Source: Marinobacter sp. SS5-14b | Lineage (GTDB): Bacteria > Pseudomonadota > Gammaproteobacteria > Pseudomonadales > Oleiphilaceae | Assembly: GCF_030541005.1 (NCBI RefSeq) | Contig: NZ_JASSVM010000008.1 | Coordinates: 1 to 64,000 of the forward strand | Direction: 5' to 3' | DNA length: 64,000 nucleotides | Part shown: in pieces, positions 63,268 to 64,000 of the stretch | Position numbering within the stretch: the stretch's first letter is position 1 | Layout: each line of letters begins with the position of its first letter | Made by a program: the position numbers and the translations under genes | The notes under the pieces: model-generated | The model's database searches: none | The model's input: only the letters and a program-made list of their open reading frames with translations | Told to the model about the DNA's origin: nothing

Positions 63268-64000
63268 CTAAAAGCTCGTCGATGAAGCAAAAAGCAGAAC
63301 AGCCAATGTGACGGCGATTGCGACCGCACTGATCGCCAGGCTGTGGTGGATGAGGCCGCTTTGGAGGTTTCGGGCTCGTGCACCCAGTGCACGCACAGCC
63401 GCCACCAGGGCGAAAATCAGGCCGTCGATACGGCGTTCATCTCCAAACCGCACGTAGGTCGCGACCCTCAGGCTCACTCTGCCCACGCAAAGCACAATCT
63501 TGAACAAGCCCCGCTCCGTTCGCTCGCCCGCAGAGGCAAGGAAGAGACCGGCGCGCCCAAGAGAAAGCACAGCTTCATACAGACGCCCTTCCAAACGCTC
63601 ACATCCTCGGGCTACAGCCATTGCTGGCCTACCGACCCAGACCGTAAGCCCACCGCCAACGGAAAGTCCGCGTCGCGCCCACGGATAGACCGGACCTAGC
63701 AGGCGGGGAGCCGGCACGAGCCAGCCCAGGCCGAGGCCACACGCGGCAGCAAGAAGCCCGAGGAGCACGGCCAATGTGCCTGCGGTGACGGCGGGCAGAT
63801 CAAGAACGGCCTCGATGGGGCCGAAGGCCAGGCCGAGAATCGTGGCAGGGACCGCCAACCCCCAAATGCCCACGCGCATCCAGGCACTACCGGCAACCGG
63901 TCGGGTTTCGCCGGAGCCTCGCCACAGCAGGCACAAGGCCCGGGCCATATAGCCGCCGGTCAGCAGGGTACCGGCCAGCGCCAGGGGGCCGAGCCAGGCG
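63268..64000 (-). CDS. NuoL-like subunit, 5' end beyond the window
   Basis: Open from the right edge through AWLGPLALAGTLLTGGYMAR to the stop at 63268; the visible part (244 codons) is the C-terminal part of a NuoL/MrpA-type protein. It ends with a long amphipathic region (LEGRLYEAVLSLGRAGLFLA, ERTERGLFKIVLCVGRVSLR) and a last helix LQSGLIHHSLAISAVAIAVT. The region between helices corresponds to the NuoL lateral arm. First visible gene of the second L-M-N set. Confidence 0.75.
   Translation of the reverse strand, partial: AWLGPLALAGTLLTGGYMARALCLLWRGSGETRPVAGSAWMRVGIWGLAVPATILGLAFGPIEAVLDLPAVTAGTLAVLLGLLAAACGLGLGWLVPAPRLLGPVYPWARRGLSVGGGLTVWVGRPAMAVARGCERLEGRLYEAVLSLGRAGLFLASAGERTERGLFKIVLCVGRVSLRVATYVRFGDERRIDGLIFALVAAVRALGARARNLQSGLIHHSLAISAVAIAVTLAVLLFASSTSF

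Overview
The window looks like a chromosomal segment of a marine gammaproteobacterium, most like Marinobacter or its relatives. This is inferred from the fused nuoCD gene inside a complete nuoA-N operon, Pseudomonas-type Anr/FNR boxes, CzcCBA and CopAB families, FecA-like and OprP-like outer membrane proteins, and a moderately high G+C. No database search was possible, so the assignment is tentative. I saw no rRNA, tRNA, CRISPR array or transposase gene.

Layout. 1-4285 (minus): a four-gene unit with a helical-bundle protein, an archaeal-type AMP/thymidine phosphorylase, a PRPP-synthetase-like protein and a beta-CASP RNase, the last cut by the window edge. 4455-7309 (minus): a metal P1B-ATPase with two small membrane proteins. 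7555-10231 (plus): a decaying membrane-stress block with a truncated cyclopropane synthase, broken hflC, an intact YHS protein and an ftsH remnant. 10279-17233: an outer membrane block with an alginate-export-like barrel, a Fur-controlled FecA-like receptor, a Pho-box-controlled phosphate porin and a TIGR02001-type protein. 17518-28982 (plus): two tandem heavy-metal RND systems, the first with a gutted czcC. 29035-33912: a sensor kinase/response regulator pair divergent from copA-copB multicopper-oxidase genes. 34080-42847: porins, a duplicated four-helix membrane protein, CcdA fragments, a Met/His-rich periplasmic protein and an FAD oxidoreductase. 42948-58336 (minus): a PII gene with a nonsense codon downstream of a complete complex I operon. 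58687-64000 (minus): a second nuoL-M-N-like set followed by an APC-type permease and a duplicated nuoN tail.

The main new signal is regulatory. Ten places carry the same promoter design on the transcribed strand: TTCAG-N6-TTCAG-N10-(-10 hexamer), an OmpR/PhoB-type 11-bp direct repeat at fixed distance from the -10. They precede the RNase/AMP-phosphorylase unit, the metal ATPase operon, both RND systems, the copper oxidase operon, two porins, the PII gene and the nuo operon; one is an orphan promoter facing a terminator. The likely regulator is the OmpR-family response regulator encoded beside one of the sites. Three of these promoters (RNase unit, metal ATPase, nuo) also have a perfect TTGAT-N4-ATCAA Anr/FNR box upstream, centred near -70, -70 and -90, and the PII promoter has an imperfect one near -80. 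Metal defence, porins, RNA/AMP salvage and the respiratory chain therefore appear to be wired to one two-component system with an oxygen input.

A second theme is gene decay: about ten genes are truncated, frameshifted, internally deleted or interrupted by a stop. Some may be assembly errors, but several involve clean deletions or duplications that read errors do not explain.
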